Shown here: piece by piece, positions 36,108 through 44,315 of the stretch
How the letters are laid out: every line of letters begins with the position of its first letter
How positions within the stretch are numbered: the first letter of the stretch is position 1
Origin: Marinobacter litoralis
Lineage (GTDB): Bacteria > Pseudomonadota > Gammaproteobacteria > Pseudomonadales > Oleiphilaceae
DNA: 64,000 nt
Reading direction: 5' to 3'
NCBI RefSeq assembly: GCF_003336705.1
Contig: NZ_QMDL01000001.1
Location: forward strand, 620,001-684,000
Notes under the pieces: model-generated
Told to the model about the DNA's origin: nothing
Seen by the model: only the letters and a program-made list of their open reading frames with translations
Database searches by the model: none
Made by a program: the position numbers and the translations under genes

Positions 36108-36932
36108 CTATAAAAAGTATAGCAGGCGTTTTAGCAGGGACTGCGGGTTATTCGGTGCGGAGTCGGTGCCTGAGCTTCCGGTTGAATATTCTTCACTGTC
36201 CCACTTTCTTTGTTTCTTGCGGAACTTGCGGAGTATTTTGGTTTTCATGCCGTCTTTTTCAAGATCAGCCAGTATTGCGGGTAAGGCTTTGGCTAATTCC
36301 TCATGGCGGCGGTTCAGGTAGTGGAACAGTGTGAACGTGGCGACAGGCGCCGGAAGTATTTCAAATTCTTGCCAGCTTTCCAGTGCAAGCGGGCCAAAAC
36401 CTTGAATGTCAGCTACCAAGGCTGTGTCCACGCGGCCAGATTCCAGCAGTGCGCGCACTTGTTCATAGGTGTTGGCTTGTACGAGTTCCAGACCCATCGC
36501 TTTCGCTGTTTGTTCGGCAATGATGATGCCACGCCGGATTGCGGCGGTTTTGGGTTTCGCGGATGGGGTGCTTAGTAGATCGCCTTCACCGGGCCGAACC
36601 ACGGCATGTAATTCACCTAGCAGTAACGGGTAGTCTACGCGAACAAGGTTCGGGTAATCGAAGGCCGCTTGTTCAATGCGAAACAAATCGCCATCCAACA
36701 TCCCTGTGTTTGCCATCATCAGCGCGCGGCGAGACGGCGTGTGGAGTGTCTGCATGCTAACGTCCAAACGCTCATAGGCTAGCTGCAGAAATTCTGTGGT
36801 TGCGGCAGTAATCGCCACATCAATGATGGCGGCGATTTTAAGTTCTTTCTGAGGTTCGGTCGCTTGGCTGGTCGTTGAGACGCACAGCGTTATCAGCATC
36901 CAGGCAATGAGGTGTTTTCGTCCGTGCATCAT
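36108..36932 (-). CDS. Periplasmic substrate-binding protein, family 3-like (copy 1)
   Basis: A 274-residue secreted protein, with signal peptide residues about 1-25 (cleavage near SQA-TE). It is the tandem paralogue of the next gene downstream, sharing TPSRRALMMANTG, DGDLFRIEQ, AIRRGIIIAEQTAKAMG and FHYLNRRHEELAKALP. The C-terminus has an extra Ser/Gly-rich tail. ATG 36932 follows GAGGGGAACC. The two genes are separated by 49 nt and probably cotranscribed. No linked ABC components were seen in the window. Confidence 0.82.
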   Translation of the reverse strand: MMHGRKHLIAWMLITLCVSTTSQATEPQKELKIAAIIDVAITAATTEFLQLAYERLDVSMQTLHTPSRRALMMANTGMLDGDLFRIEQAAFDYPNLVRVDYPLLLGELHAVVRPGEGDLLSTPSAKPKTAAIRRGIIIAEQTAKAMGLELVQANTYEQVRALLESGRVDTALVADIQGFGPLALESWQEFEILPAPVATFTLFHYLNRRHEELAKALPAILADLEKDGMKTKILRKFRKKQRKWDSEEYSTGSSGTDSAPNNPQSLLKRLLYFL

Positions 36933-37046
36933 GGTTCCCCTCGGGTCCTGTGAAGGGTCTTATTTACTGGTTTGCGTGGGTGAGCAATCAGGCCACCTAT
37001 AATGTAGTGCGACTCCCGGTTGATTGAAAGGAAGTCGCACCAATTT

Positions 37047-38231
37047 TCAGCCCAAAGCTTGTGTCAGGTCTGCTATCAGGTCTGCCGCATCTTCCAGGCC
37101 TACCGACAGGCGCAGCATGCCGTCGCCGATTCCCCGTTTGAGGCGCTCTTCCCGACTGATGCCATGATGGCTGGTGGCACTGGGTTGACTAACGAGACTT
37201 TCAACGCCGCCGAGACTGGTGGCCAGCAGAAACACTTTGAGGCTGTCGGCAACACGCGCTGCCGCTTCTTGGCCGCCTTCCACCTCAATGCTGAGCATGC
37301 CGCCGAAACCGGTCATCTGTTTGGTGGCGAGGTCGTGGCCTTCGAACGATGGCAGCCCCGGGTAGAACACGTTGGTAACTTTGGGGTGAGCTTCCATAGC
37401 TTTTGCTACGGCGAATGCGTTTTCATTGTGCTGGCGTATTCTGACGGGCAGCGTGCGAAGGCTGCGTGAGAGCAGGGCGGCCGTTTCCGGGGCAATGAGT
37501 TGACCCAGGTTTTTGCGCCAGGTGGCTACCGGTTTGGCAAGTTCTGCTGACGTCATCAATGCGCCGGCGGTAATGTCGCTGTGGCCACCCAGGTATTTAC
37601 TGGCGCTGTGCAGAACCAGGTCAGCGCCTAGCGCCAAGGGTTTTTGATTGATGGGGCTGGCAAAGGTGTTATCTACCGCAACCAATGCGCCGTGCTGGTG
37701 AGCGACGGTTGCTATGGCCCTTATATCCAGAATGGCCATGTTCGGATTGGCGGGCGTTTCAAAGTACACCAACTTGCCGGGAGTGTTCAGGTGCTCGGCC
37801 AACTGATGTTGTTCGTCACGGAACAGGAAGGTCACCGGAATGCCTAAAGCCTGACATTGCTCGATCAGAAAGGCTTGCGTGCCACCGTAGAGGTCGCCCA
37901 CGCACACAATGCCGTTGCGCCCGTGGGTGAGCAGGGTTGCGGATATGGCAGCCATGCCGGAGGCAAACGCAAGTGCAGATTCAGACTGCTCTAAGCCCGC
38001 CAAACCTTGCTCCAGTTCCTGAATGCTGGGGTTGGTGCCCCATCGAGTGTACAGGTAGCCTTCGCTGCGCCCTTCGATCATATCCAGCAGGGCGGCGGTG
38101 TTCTCGAACCGGTAAGTGGTGGTGTTGTATATCGGCGAGTAGGGGCTACCGAACGCGTCTTTATGTCGTTGGTTGTGAATGATGCGAGTGGCGGGGCCTT
38201 GATCTTCTGGCTTGCTGTCTGGATTGCTCAT
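37047..38231 (-). CDS. PLP-dependent transsulfuration enzyme (Cys/Met metabolism family)
   Basis: A 394-residue member of PF01053. The PLP Lys lies in SASKYLGGHSDITAG, YTRWGTNPS binds the cofactor phosphate of the partner subunit, and SLGGVESLVSQPSATSHHG is the usual substrate-binding tail. Members include cystathionine gamma-synthase, cystathionine beta- and gamma-lyase and methionine gamma-lyase; motifs alone do not decide which. ATG 38231 with AGGAACGTCA upstream is preferred to a longer form from 38390 whose first 53 residues look non-coding. It is divergent from selD. Confidence 0.9.
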   Translation of the reverse strand: MSNPDSKPEDQGPATRIIHNQRHKDAFGSPYSPIYNTTTYRFENTAALLDMIEGRSEGYLYTRWGTNPSIQELEQGLAGLEQSESALAFASGMAAISATLLTHGRNGIVCVGDLYGGTQAFLIEQCQALGIPVTFLFRDEQHQLAEHLNTPGKLVYFETPANPNMAILDIRAIATVAHQHGALVAVDNTFASPINQKPLALGADLVLHSASKYLGGHSDITAGALMTSAELAKPVATWRKNLGQLIAPETAALLSRSLRTLPVRIRQHNENAFAVAKAMEAHPKVTNVFYPGLPSFEGHDLATKQMTGFGGMLSIEVEGGQEAAARVADSLKVFLLATSLGGVESLVSQPSATSHHGISREERLKRGIGDGMLRLSVGLEDAADLIADLTQALG

Positions 38232-38340
38232 TGACGTTCCTGTTGGCTGGCTGCAGAGTGTGCTGAGCTGTAAACTGATTAGTACTGGGTATACTACCAA
38301 AAACCCAAGCTCACTCCGTAACGTATAGAAGGAAGAAACC

Positions 38341-39378
38341 TTGTCTATCAAATTGACCGAGTTCAGCCATGGTGCTGGCTGTGGCTGCAAGATTGCTCCA
38401 GACGTTCTTGACCGAATTCTTCACACGGATATGCCGGACTTCCACGACCCGAAATTGTTGGTCGGTAACGACAGCCGGGACGATGCAGCGGTTGCAGATA
38501 TTGGCAACGGTGTGGGCGTTATCAGTACCACAGATTTCTTTATGCCGGTGGTAGACGACCCGTTCGATTTCGGGCGAATTGCTGCTGCGAATGCGATCAG
38601 CGATGTGTATGCCATGGGCGGCAAGCCGGTGATGGCGATTGCGATTCTGGGCTGGCCTGTGAACGAGCTGGCACCAGAAATTGCGGCCAAGGTGATTGAT
38701 GGTGGTCGGGCGGTATGCGCCGAGGCGGGCATTGCGTTGGCCGGTGGTCACAGTATTGATTCCCCGGAGCCAATCTTTGGGTTGGCGGTTACCGGCACCG
38801 TGAATGTAGACCGTATTATTCGTAACGATACAGCCAAGCCGGGCGACCTTTTGTACCTGACCAAGCCGTTGGGTGTGGGTATTCTGACTAGCGCTTCGAA
38901 GAAGGGTAAGGTGTCGCCTGACGATTTGGCGGTTGCGGTGGAGAATATGTCCACGTTGAACAAAGTGGGTGAGGTGTTCTCCCAAATCGAAGGCGTTAGT
39001 GCGATGACCGATGTCACCGGTTTCGGCCTGGCGGGTCACTTGCTGGAGATTTGCCGCGGTAGTGGTGTGAAAGCCACGGTTAGCCGCAAGGCTATTCCTA
39101 CTTTGCCAAACTTGCAGCCCTACATTGATGCCGATTGCATTCCGGGTGGTACGCACCGCAATGCGGCAGCTTTTGGTAAAGCGATTTCGGGTATGACCGA
39201 GGCGGACAAGCTGCTGTTCTGTGATCCGCAAACCAGTGGTGGTTTGATGGTGAGTGTGGCCGAAAGCAGTCGTGAAGTGTTTGAAGCCGCCGCTCGTGAG
39301 CATGGGTTGGAGCTTCAGCCTATGGGGCGCTTGGAAGAGAAAGGTTCGGAAGAAAGTCTGGTGTTCATCGAAGACTGA
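38341..39378 (+). CDS. selD: Selenide, water dikinase SelD
   Basis: A 345-residue enzyme that makes selenophosphate from selenide and ATP. The N-terminal GAGCGCK holds the catalytic Cys14 (Cys, not selenocysteine) and Lys17. [21 protein letters not shown] is the metal/ATP site, and [12 protein letters not shown] and [11 protein letters not shown] follow. Start is TTG 38341, 8 nt after GGAAG, and the first residues align with E. coli SelD. I see no selenocysteine synthase or selenouridine synthase gene in the window. A terminator follows. Confidence 0.95.
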   Translation: MSIKLTEFSHGAGCGCKIAPDVLDRILHTDMPDFHDPKLLVGNDSRDDAAVADIGNGVGVISTTDFFMPVVDDPFDFGRIAAANAISDVYAMGGKPVMAIAILGWPVNELAPEIAAKVIDGGRAVCAEAGIALAGGHSIDSPEPIFGLAVTGTVNVDRIIRNDTAKPGDLLYLTKPLGVGILTSASKKGKVSPDDLAVAVENMSTLNKVGEVFSQIEGVSAMTDVTGFGLAGHLLEICRGSGVKATVSRKAIPTLPNLQPYIDADCIPGGTHRNAAAFGKAISGMTEADKLLFCDPQTSGGLMVSVAESSREVFEAAAREHGLELQPMGRLEEKGSEESLVFIED

Positions 39379-39390
39379 ATACCGCATTAG

Positions 39391-39429
39391 AAAAGCCGCG
39401 CCGGTTTTATGCCTGGCGCGGCTTTTTTT
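39391..39429. terminator. Bidirectional terminator between selD and rnk
   Basis: AAAAGCCGCGCC (39391-39402) pairs with GGCGCGGCTTTT (from 39415), with T-runs on the plus strand and A-run (T on minus) at the other side. It separates convergent selD and rnk and overlaps the rnk stop codon. Confidence 0.93.
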
Positions 39430-39814
39430 ATGCGCTACGGGTGACGCTGACCACCTTCAGGTGAATCGGCTTACGGCCCTTCATCGGCCATTCGATGCTG
39501 TCGCCGATGCTTAAGCCCAGCATGGCTGCGCCTGCCGGTGCCAGTATGGAGACTTTGTGGTCGTTGTCGCCCACTTCGTGCGGGTACACCAGCATCATCT
39601 CATGTTCTTTTTTTGCGTCTTCGTCCACGAAGCGGATAATCGAGTTCATGGTGACGACGCCTTCTGGCATTTCGCTCAGAGGCTTAAGGTCTGCGCGGCT
39701 AAGTTCGTCTTCCAGGCCGTCTATTACTACGGACTGCCCGGCCATACGCTCGATCAGTGTGCTCAAGCGGTTGTAATCTTCTTCTGCAACTACGATTGAA
39801 GGTAATTCAGCCAT
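39428..39814 (-). CDS. rnk: Nucleoside diphosphate kinase regulator Rnk
   Basis: A 128-residue protein: a short N-terminal coiled coil (about 8-45) and a C-terminal GreA/GreB-like domain (about 50-128) with the VSILAPAGAAMLGLSIGD segment. Rnk binds RNA polymerase near the secondary channel and affects nucleotide pools; the coiled coil is shorter than in GreA and lacks its acidic tip. ATG 39814 with AGGAG 6 nt upstream is used in place of 39835. A perfect inverted repeat lies in its upstream region. Confidence 0.92.
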   Translation of the reverse strand: MAELPSIVVAEEDYNRLSTLIERMAGQSVVIDGLEDELSRADLKPLSEMPEGVVTMNSIIRFVDEDAKKEHEMMLVYPHEVGDNDHKVSILAPAGAAMLGLSIGDSIEWPMKGRKPIHLKVVSVTRSA

Positions 39815-39855
39815 AGGAATCTCCTGAAAAATCAAAAAAACAAGTGTGGTTTAAG

Positions 39856-39891
39856 CGCTGAATCCGGAAGAGGGAGTGTGTGGATTCAGCG
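39856..39891. repeat. Perfect 10-bp inverted repeat upstream of rnk
   Basis: CGCTGAATCC (39856-39865) and GGATTCAGCG (39882-39891) are exact reverse complements, 16 nt apart. On the rnk (minus) strand a T7 run occurs about 13 nt after the arm, too far for a standard terminator. The arm core CTGAATC also occurs in the inverted repeat at 19062-19092. Confidence 0.55.
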
Positions 39892-40044
39892 GAATCAGAG
39901 GCGTATAACAGCCCTGCCAGTGTTCTCGAAAGAAGACCGCAGTGCGATGATTGATGTATGAATGCCGTAAATCGGGGTGTTCACGTTGTTCACATTACGC
40001 CGTTTAGGAAAGCAATACCCTGAATCTAACTCTAGGGGAGCAAA

Positions 40045-40080
40045 ATGGCAACGGTTATAAGGTCTATAGCATGCAGGTAG
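40045..40080 (+). CDS. Possible 11-codon leader ORF overlapping the AEC transporter start
   Basis: ATG 40045 follows AGGGGAG (40034-40040) by 4 nt and reads MATVIRSIACR to a TAG at 40078-40080, ending within the first codons of the AEC gene (ATG 40071). The strong ribosome-binding site in front of so short an ORF suggests a leader peptide or coupling device. Coding function is unproven. Confidence 0.35.
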   Translation: MATVIRSIACR

Positions 40081-40985
40081 TTGTTCAGGCACTGGTGCCG
40101 GTGTTTGTTTTGATCATGTTGGGGCACGTACTCAGGCGGATTAATTTCCCCGGCGGGGACTTCTGGCCGCAGGCTGAGCGCTTCACTTACTACATTCTTT
40201 TCCCGGCCATGTTGGTGTTTAAATTGGGGCAGGCACGGCTTCCGGTGTCGGCGTACGCAGATACCGCACTGCTGATTGTTTCCATGTTGCTTGCCATGAC
40301 TGTGGCGTTGGTGGTGGTCCAGTTGTTTTGGCGTTGGAGTGGGCCGGTCTTTTCATCGGTTTATCAGGGTGCGATTCGTTTCAACTCCTATGTGGGGCTG
40401 GCCGCCGGCGGAATGCTGCTGGGTGACGATGGTTTGTCACTGACCGCTATCGCCGTTGCGATTATGGTGCCTTTGTTGAACCTGTTATGCATTCTTATGT
40501 TTTCTTTGGTGGCAGGCCAAGACAAGGTCAGCGTGAAACAGGTGCTCAAAGCCATTGCGACGAACCCGTTAATTGTTGGTTCGGTGCTGGGGGTTTTGTG
40601 GAGCTATTTCGAGATCGGGTTTCATCCGCTGCTGGCGGGCACGTTGGAACCTTTGAGTAATCTGGCTCTGCCTATGGGGCTGATGACGGTTGGGGCCGGA
40701 CTGCAGTTGAGTGCCTTGCGTGGCGCATCGGCGCCGTTTCTGGTGTCGTCTGCGCTTAAGCTGCTGGCGTTTCCGCTGATGGCCGTGGGGTTGGCTTGGG
40801 CGCTTGGTTTGAGTGGGCTGCTGGTGCAGGTGGCGGTGCTTCTGGCCACTCTGCCAACGGCCACATCTGCTTATATTCTGGCCCGTCAGTTGGGTGGTGA
40901 CGCGCCCTTGATGGCAGGGATTATCAGCGGGCAGACACTTCTTGCGATGGTATCTATCCCGCTGATGCTCAGTTTACTTTGGTAG
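40071..40985 (+). CDS. AEC family transporter
   Basis: A 304-residue integral membrane protein of the auxin efflux carrier family (PF03547), with about ten hydrophobic helices in two five-helix halves and a hydrophilic centre (about 150-165). Conserved elements include the N-terminal FVLIMLGHVLRR and the C-terminal LPTATSAYILARQLGGD segment. Bacterial members move malate or other small organic acids; the substrate here is unknown. Its own ribosome-binding site (AAGG, 8 nt away) is weak compared with that of the leader ORF. Its 3' end overlaps znuA by 12 nt. Confidence 0.9.
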   Translation: MQVVVQALVPVFVLIMLGHVLRRINFPGGDFWPQAERFTYYILFPAMLVFKLGQARLPVSAYADTALLIVSMLLAMTVALVVVQLFWRWSGPVFSSVYQGAIRFNSYVGLAAGGMLLGDDGLSLTAIAVAIMVPLLNLLCILMFSLVAGQDKVSVKQVLKAIATNPLIVGSVLGVLWSYFEIGFHPLLAGTLEPLSNLALPMGLMTVGAGLQLSALRGASAPFLVSSALKLLAFPLMAVGLAWALGLSGLLVQVAVLLATLPTATSAYILARQLGGDAPLMAGIISGQTLLAMVSIPLMLSLLW

Positions 40986-41876
40986 GCATTCGAGGGCAGC
41001 GTCTGCGATGGATTGCTGGAACTCGATGTAGCCGTTAGCGGTTGATTCGATGTCTGTAGCCAACGGGTCCCAGGTGCTGACAGTCACATGGAGCCCCTCA
41101 GTAATTGAGCGCCACCACTGGCGGTTAAACTGGGGCTCGGTGAGCAGGCAGGGTTGGTTGGCTTTGCGCAATTTGCTTTGCACTTCTGCGATGTGGCGGG
41201 CTCCGGGCGACAGTTCCGGGTTCAGAGTGAGCACGCCAGCCAGATCCAGTTCATAGTGTTCGGCAAACCGTTCGAATGCGTTGTGGTAGGCGAACAGGCT
41301 GGTGCCGTCGAGTTGGCTTAAGCTTGCTTTGATGGTCTGTTCGGCCTTGTGCAGGTTTTGCTCGAAGCGTTCCAGGTTGGCATCCAGCTCAGCGGTGTTG
41401 ATGCCGTCGAGAGTGCTGAGCCTGGTGTGAACGGCCCTCGCCATCTCCAGCGCCATACCCGGATCAACCCATAGGTGCGGGTCTTCGCCGTCACCGTGAT
41501 CGTGGCCATGATGGTGATCGTTATCATGTTCGTGGTGCGTTTTCGCCTCTTTTGCAGAGGGTTCCGTGAACGCAACTACCTTGCCTGCGAATTCTGTTCC
41601 GCCCAGCAGGCGGCTGAGGAAGGTTTCCATGTCTGGCCCCACCCAGAAGATCGCATCGGCTTGTTCCAGTGCGCGGCGCTGTGATGGCTTCATGCTGTAA
41701 TTGTGGGGGCTGGAACCCGGCGGCACGATGGTCGATACGTTCATGTTGTCGCCCGCAACCGCTTTAACAACGAGTTCGATCGGCTTGATGGAAGCGACAA
41801 TGTTGGTAGCGGATACCGGTGTGGTTGCAACCAAGGCGGCCAAGCCCAGGGCAAGGGTGGTTTTGCTGACGTTCAT
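40974..41876 (-). CDS. znuA: High-affinity zinc ABC transporter binding protein ZnuA
   Basis: A 300-residue periplasmic protein of the cluster 9 metal-binding family. Signal peptide residues 1-23 (cleavage near VSA-TN). A His/Asp-rich loop (about 112-130, HHEHDNDHHHGHDHGDG) typical of ZnuA precedes DPHLWVDP; further metal-site residues are in SSPHNYSMKPS and YHNAFERFAEHYEL. It captures Zn2+ for ZnuBC. ATG 41876 with AGGACC upstream is preferred over 41918. A Zur-type operator lies upstream. znuB and znuC are not in this window. Confidence 0.94.
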   Translation of the reverse strand: MNVSKTTLALGLAALVATTPVSATNIVASIKPIELVVKAVAGDNMNVSTIVPPGSSPHNYSMKPSQRRALEQADAIFWVGPDMETFLSRLLGGTEFAGKVVAFTEPSAKEAKTHHEHDNDHHHGHDHGDGEDPHLWVDPGMALEMARAVHTRLSTLDGINTAELDANLERFEQNLHKAEQTIKASLSQLDGTSLFAYHNAFERFAEHYELDLAGVLTLNPELSPGARHIAEVQSKLRKANQPCLLTEPQFNRQWWRSITEGLHVTVSTWDPLATDIESTANGYIEFQQSIADAALECLPK

Positions 41877-41903
41877 GGTGGGGTCCTGCAGTTCGTTTGA
41901 TAC

Positions 41904-41916
41904 GTTATAATGTAAC
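41904..41916 (-). promoter_or_regulatory. Zur box upstream of znuA
   Basis: GTTATAATGTAAC (41904-41916) is an imperfect palindrome close to the gammaproteobacterial Zur consensus (GTTATA-N-TATAAC type) and very like the E. coli znuA operator. It is 27 nt upstream of the znuA start codon, fitting zinc-dependent repression. Confidence 0.75.
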
Positions 41917-42015
41917 ATTAAGTCCGGCGTTCGTAAAACCGAATCATGCGAAACCGGGTCAGGCTCGCTATAATGCGTAACTTATTTATCGGCCACTTAT
42001 TTTCAGGATGGTTTC

Positions 42016-43497
42016 ATGACAGTACGTACTCGAATTGCCCCGTCGCCCACGGGTGACCCTCACGTTGGTACCGCCTACGTGGCCTTGTTTAATCTGTGCT
42101 TTGCGCGCCAGCACGGTGGCCAGTTTATTCTGCGGATTGAGGATACCGACCAGGTGCGCAGTACGGCCGAGTCCGAGCAGGATATTCTCAAAGCGTTGCG
42201 TTGGTTGGGCCTGAACTGGGACGAAGGTCCTGATGTGGGTGGTCCTCATGGCCCGTATCGCCAGTCTGAGCGCAAGCACATGTATGCCCAATACGCCGAA
42301 GACCTGGTAACGGCTGGCCATGCTTTTTATTGTTTCCGCACCCCGGAAGAGCTGGATGCCATTCGCGAAGAGCGCAAAGCAAACGGTCAGAACCCGGGCA
42401 TTAAAGGTGATCTTGAGCTGTCTCAGGAAGAAGTGAAGCGCCGTTTGGACGCAGGTGAGTCCTACGTGATTCGTATGAAAGTACCCGATGAAGGCGTGTG
42501 CGAGATTAAGGACATGCTCCGTGGCACCATCGAGATTGATTGGGCACAGGTTGATTGCCAGATTCTGTTGAAGTCAGACGGTATGCCTACCTACCACTTG
42601 GCCAACGTGGTAGATGACCATTTGATGGAAATCACTCACGTTCTGCGTGGTGAGGAGTGGATCAACTCTGCACCTAAGCATAAGTTGCTGTATGAATATT
42701 TTGGCTGGGATATGCCCGAGCTGTGTCACTTGCCGCTGCTGCGTAACCCGGACAAGAGCAAGCTGTCCAAGCGTAAGAACCCGACCAGTATCAATTTTTA
42801 TGAGCGCATGGGCTTCATGCCGGAAGCGGTGACCAACTACTTGGGCCGCATGGGCTGGTCTATGCCGGACGAGCGCGAGAAGTTCTCACTGGACGAGATG
42901 ATTGAAAACTTCGATATCCAGCGTGTGTCGCTGGGTGGCCCTGTATTTGATGTTGAGAAGTTGCGTTGGTTGAACGGCCAGTGGGTTCGTGACGACCTGA
43001 GCGACGAGCAGTTTATGGCCCGCCTGCGCGACTGGTGGTTCAACGAAGATGCTCTGAAGGCTCTGGTTCCGCACATTAAGGGCAGGGCAGAAGTGTTTTC
43101 AGATGTGGCCCCGATGGCCCAGTTCATGTTCAGCGGTATGCTGGATCTGAAGCCGGAAGACTTCGAGCATAAGAAACTGGAAGAGGCGCAGGTTAAGCGG
43201 GTGCTTCAGTTTACGCTTTGGAAGTTGGAAGCTCAGCGCCATTGGAGCAAAGATACGATCTTTGCCGATATCAAAGCGCTGGCGAAGGCGATGGATCTGA
43301 AGATGGGCGATTTCATGTTCTCGATCTTCGTTGCCATTGCAGGAACGCCGAATTCTTGGTCGGTAATGGACTCGATGGAACTGCTGGGCCCGGATATGAC
43401 CCGTGCTCGTTTACGCAGTGCGTTGGATGTTTTGGGCGGTTTTTCCAAGAAAGAAACCAAGAAAGTAGAGAAAGAATACGCCGCTTTGGGTGTTTGA
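42016..43497 (+). CDS. gltX: Glutamyl-tRNA synthetase
   Basis: A 493-residue class I synthetase that charges tRNA-Glu. The HIGH motif appears as HVGT (with [14 protein letters not shown]) and the KMSKS motif as KLSKRKN. An anticodon-binding helical domain occupies the C-terminal third. This form resembles the Pseudomonas GltX. GGATGG precedes ATG 42016. The downstream tRNA-Ala and tRNA-Glu genes include its own substrate, an arrangement also seen in Pseudomonas. Confidence 0.97.
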   Translation: MTVRTRIAPSPTGDPHVGTAYVALFNLCFARQHGGQFILRIEDTDQVRSTAESEQDILKALRWLGLNWDEGPDVGGPHGPYRQSERKHMYAQYAEDLVTAGHAFYCFRTPEELDAIREERKANGQNPGIKGDLELSQEEVKRRLDAGESYVIRMKVPDEGVCEIKDMLRGTIEIDWAQVDCQILLKSDGMPTYHLANVVDDHLMEITHVLRGEEWINSAPKHKLLYEYFGWDMPELCHLPLLRNPDKSKLSKRKNPTSINFYERMGFMPEAVTNYLGRMGWSMPDEREKFSLDEMIENFDIQRVSLGGPVFDVEKLRWLNGQWVRDDLSDEQFMARLRDWWFNEDALKALVPHIKGRAEVFSDVAPMAQFMFSGMLDLKPEDFEHKKLEEAQVKRVLQFTLWKLEAQRHWSKDTIFADIKALAKAMDLKMGDFMFSIFVAIAGTPNSWSVMDSMELLGPDMTRARLRSALDVLGGFSKKETKKVEKEYAALGV

Positions 43498-43571
43498 TGA
43501 GCGGTTTGTTTGTTAATTGAACGATGACGACAGGGAAGTCGAAAAAACTTTAAAAAAAGCAGTGTTGGGTG

Positions 43572-43600
43572 TTGACGGCCTAGGGGCGGATCCTTAATAT
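43572..43600 (+). promoter_or_regulatory. Sigma-70 promoter of the tRNA-Ala/tRNA-Glu operon
   Basis: TTGACG (43572-43577) and TAATAT (43595-43600) are separated by exactly 17 nt, 14 nt before the first tRNA base. The sequence after -10 (ACGCATCC) is GC-leaning, as in stringently controlled stable-RNA promoters. Confidence 0.8.
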
Positions 43601-43613
43601 ACGCATCCGTTGA

Positions 43614-43689
43614 GGGGCCATAGCTCAGCTGGGAGAGCGCAACACTGGCAGTGTTGAGGTCGGCGGTTCGATCCCGCCTGGCTCCACCA
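43614..43689 (+). tRNA. tRNA-Ala (GGC)
   Basis: A 76-nt cloverleaf: acceptor GGGGCCA pairs with TGGCTCC, D-arm with AGCTCAGCTGGGAGAGC, anticodon arm CAACA/TGTTG with loop CTGGCAG giving anticodon GGC, T-arm with GGTTCGATCC, and an encoded CCA end. Confidence 0.97.
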
Positions 43690-43696
43690 ATTTCTA

Positions 43697-43772
43697 GTCC
43701 CCTTCGTCTAGTGGCCTAGGACTCCGCCCTTTCACGGCGGCAACAGGGGTTCGAACCCCCTAGGGGACGCCA
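43697..43772 (+). tRNA. tRNA-Glu (TTC)
   Basis: A 76-nt cloverleaf: acceptor GTCCCCT pairs with AGGGGAC, anticodon arm CCGCC/GGCGG with loop CTTTCAC giving anticodon TTC, T-loop GGTTCGAACC, and an encoded CCA end. It lies 7 nt after tRNA-Ala and is processed from the same transcript. Confidence 0.97.
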
Positions 43773-43807
43773 ATACGGCTTCACGGTTTAGTCCACCGGG
43801 AAGCCAT

Positions 43808-43836
43808 CAAAAAAACCGCCTTCGGGCGGTTTTTTT
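43808..43836 (+). terminator. Terminator of the tRNA operon
   Basis: ACCGCC-TTCG-GGCGGT (43815-43830) is a perfect 6-bp stem with a stable TTCG loop, flanked by an A-run and followed by six further T residues. A longer imperfect stem (GGCTTC with GAAGCC, about 43778-43804) precedes it. Confidence 0.95.
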
Positions 43837-43883
43837 GTGTCTGAAAGAAAGTGATTCAGCGTGGCTTCCGACTAGCGCAACTC

Positions 43884-43910
43884 GAGGTCAGGCCCGACCG
43901 GTCTGACCTC
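43884..43910. repeat. 8-bp inverted repeat downstream of ppnP
   Basis: GAGGTCAG (43884-43891) and CTGACCTC (43903-43910) are exact reverse complements with an 11-nt GC-rich loop. It lies between the tRNA terminator and the 3' end of ppnP and has no T-tract. Confidence 0.5.
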
Positions 43911-43932
43911 AAATCTGAAATGGCCCCGTAGG

Positions 43933-44214
43933 TTACTCGTAGGTGCAGAAGTACGCTGTATCAACCTCAGCCTTCGCCTTAAAGCTGGCATTCGCTACCA
44001 CCTCAAAGGCATCGCCAGCCCCGTAACGAACCCAGTTGTCACTACCCGGCAGCTGAACCGTCAGCGCACCACTGACAACCGTCATAACTTCTTTTTTACT
44101 GGTACCGAACTCATACTCGCCCGGACTGATGACGCCCACGGTGGCAGGTAGCGTGTCGCCCTGAAGGGCAATGGATTTCACTTTACCGTCGAAGTACTCA
44201 TTTACACTCAGCAT
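43933..44214 (-). CDS. ppnP: Pyrimidine/purine nucleoside phosphorylase PpnP
   Basis: A 93-residue single-cupin protein (DUF1255), matching E. coli PpnP in length and pattern: [39 protein letters not shown] and a C-terminal YFCTYE. PpnP phosphorolyses several nucleosides to free base and ribose-1-phosphate. AGGAG lies just before the ATG. A single-gene unit with no obvious partner. Confidence 0.93.
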   Translation of the reverse strand: MLSVNEYFDGKVKSIALQGDTLPATVGVISPGEYEFGTSKKEVMTVVSGALTVQLPGSDNWVRYGAGDAFEVVANASFKAKAEVDTAYFCTYE

Positions 44215-44315
44215 GGTTATAACTCCTAATAAATGGGGTGGCTAATATACTGCAAATGCAGGTGAACAGGCACTTGTTATAGATGCGCTATCAACGTTGG
44301 GGCTAGCCCCTGTTC

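Noticed and set aside
38341..38400. Selenocysteine codon in selD
   Set aside because: The catalytic position reads TGT/TGC (Cys), not TGA, and the frame has no internal stop.
38311..39387. 358-codon open frame antisense to selD
   Set aside because: A codon-bias shadow of selD rich in His, Asn and Arg with no recognisable motif.
43697..43772. tRNA-Glu as an integration site for a genomic island
   Set aside because: No integrase, no duplicated tRNA 3' end nearby, and the next genes (ppnP and QueD-like) look like ordinary chromosome.
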